In this document: piece by piece, positions 63,108 to 64,000 of the stretch
How positions within the stretch are numbered: position 1 is the first letter of the stretch
How the letters are laid out: the number at the start of each line of letters is the position of its first letter
Assembly (NCBI GenBank): GCA_964578835.1
Contig: CAZOEL010000027.1
Coordinates: 1-64,000 of the forward strand
Reading direction: 5' to 3'
DNA: 64,000 bases
Origin: CAZOEL01 sp964578835
GTDB lineage: Bacteria; Desulfobacterota; Syntrophobacteria; Syntrophobacterales; Syntrophobacteraceae
Program-made: the position numbers and the translations under genes
The notes under the pieces: generated by a model
Database searches by the model: none
What the model saw: only the letters and a program-made list of their open reading frames with translations
Told to the model about the DNA's origin: nothing

Positions 63108-64000
63108 CTATTTCAACAGCGAACGATCAGATAAAAATCCTCGAAACGAGGAGAAGGAGAAGTCACGCACCAGCCTTTTGAATCGAGCTTCCGTTCTGCT
63201 CAGATTGAGGTAGTGACGAAATCTGGACTTTGCCGATAATCCGCTTATTCTCGGTTGAGCAGCGTCAATCTCCCAAGGATGGATAAAAAAGACTATAGGC
63301 ATCTTTTCGTATTGCTCGATGCGCCTGAGAGCCCATTGAGTGAAGCGCCCGGGGAAGAATCTGAAATAACCTCCTCCTCCTATAGGGAGATTGAAGCCTG
63401 CAAGTCTTAGAGTCGATACCGGGAATTCAATGAATTGCATCGACGCCGAACTGACGGCTTCGACTGGAGCAGCTGAGAAGTTGCGCGGTTGACTCGAATT
63501 GCTCACAGAGTGTTGGCTCAAGGTCATGAAATCGACTGTTCCACGTCCATTCCAGGAGACAAAAAAGGGCGATCTCGGCGCATCGGGAATGCCGTATCGA
63601 TCATGATGAACCGGGAATATGCTCGAGTCATAGAGAAAACCTTCTTCGGCCAGAATTCGTAAAGCCCAAAGATTCTTTCGCGTGATGGAGTAGCTCGGAG
63701 CCCGAAACCCCCGTACAGGCTCGCCGGTTATATCCTCAAGGATGTCCTTCGACTTGCGTAAATCGGCTCTAAACTCGCCCTGAGACATATCGGAGACCAT
63801 GCGATGGTCATAACCGTGACTCGCAATCTCATGACCGTTGGCATGTATCTTTTTGATAAGCTTGGGATATCGTTCCGCTACCCAACCCAGGCAGAAAAAA
63901 GTGGCATGGACAGGGGAAGAATCCTTGTGGAGTTCTGAGCTCAATATGTCCAGAATGCGATGCGTATTACGTTCAATATGAGAACCGTAGCTTCCCCAAT
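63108..64000 (-). CDS. Polysaccharide deacetylase, PEP-CTERM-associated, start outside window
   Basis: NodB-type deacetylase, open to the right edge of the window. ERNTHRILDIL, then ATFFCLGWVAERYPKLIKKI, GHEIASHGYDHRMVSDM (metal-binding H-x3-D-H type motif) and EPVRGFRAPSYSITRKN (catalytic base region) are clear. The C-terminal half, with FPVSTLRLAGFNLPIGGGGYFR and FFIHPWEIDAAQPR, is the extra domain of the PEP-CTERM deacetylase group. It removes N-acetyl groups from a hexosamine polymer. The protein starts before 64000 on the minus strand and would normally have about 280 to 300 residues. Confidence 0.92.
   Translation of the reverse strand, partial: WGSYGSHIERNTHRILDILSSELHKDSSPVHATFFCLGWVAERYPKLIKKIHANGHEIASHGYDHRMVSDMSQGEFRADLRKSKDILEDITGEPVRGFRAPSYSITRKNLWALRILAEEGFLYDSSIFPVHHDRYGIPDAPRSPFFVSWNGRGTVDFMTLSQHSVSNSSQPRNFSAAPVEAVSSASMQFIEFPVSTLRLAGFNLPIGGGGYFRFFPGRFTQWALRRIEQYEKMPIVFFIHPWEIDAAQPRISGLSAKSRFRHYLNLSRTEARFKRLVRDFSFSSFRGFLSDRSLLK

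Overview
The window looks like part of a scaffolded draft genome of a Gram-negative, Deltaproteobacteria-like (Desulfobacterota / Syntrophobacterales-type) bacterium. The inference rests on a complete set of PEP-CTERM/exosortase A (XrtA) genes with the PrsK/PrsR sigma-54 two-component pair, Rhs tips, IS4-type elements and a 100-base N gap. The taxonomic call is inferred from gene content only; no rRNA or tRNA gene was seen.

Layout. (1) 1-4.2 kb is an Rhs graveyard: two displaced Rhs C-terminal tips, AT-rich immunity-like ORFs and three copies of a ~63-bp imperfect palindrome. (2) 4.2-15.5 kb is accessory DNA. It holds a Fic protein with a striking operator-like inverted repeat, a broken second Fic copy, four ~190-bp mosaic palindromic repeats (one split by an intact IS4-family element), decayed HigBA-like and TacAT-like toxin-antitoxin pairs, an ISL3 remnant and a decayed PrsR-like activator. 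Two PEP-CTERM genes lie inside it. (3) 15.9-19.4 kb carries a secreted GH42-like protein and a third PEP-CTERM protein. (4) 19.7-30.5 kb, all on the minus strand, is the XrtA core: prsR, prsK, prsT, epsI, xrtA, an XrtA-type sugar transferase and an XrtA-type amidotransferase. (5) 30.5-64 kb continues on the minus strand as an exopolysaccharide locus. It contains glycosyltransferases, an O-antigen-ligase-like protein, a sulfotransferase, a beta-helix protein, alpha/alpha-toroid-like proteins, a methyltransferase, a Wzx flippase, a decarboxylase/AMP-ligase/ACP/AsnB-like decoration module, WecB, FemAB and a polysaccharide deacetylase.

How it fits together (inference): the 30-64 kb genes build, modify (sulfate, acyl/amide groups, deacetylation), flip and polymerise a polysaccharide. 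XrtA with EpsI processes PEP-CTERM proteins at the inner membrane. PrsK/PrsR should drive the PEP-CTERM genes through sigma-54, and three of the four PEP-CTERM genes have a good -24/-12 element upstream. A second input is a clear GEMM-I c-di-GMP riboswitch in front of a large secreted kelch plus catalytic-like protein whose gene is cut by the assembly gap. The priming glycosyltransferase, Wza and Wzc were not seen and are probably beyond position 64000.
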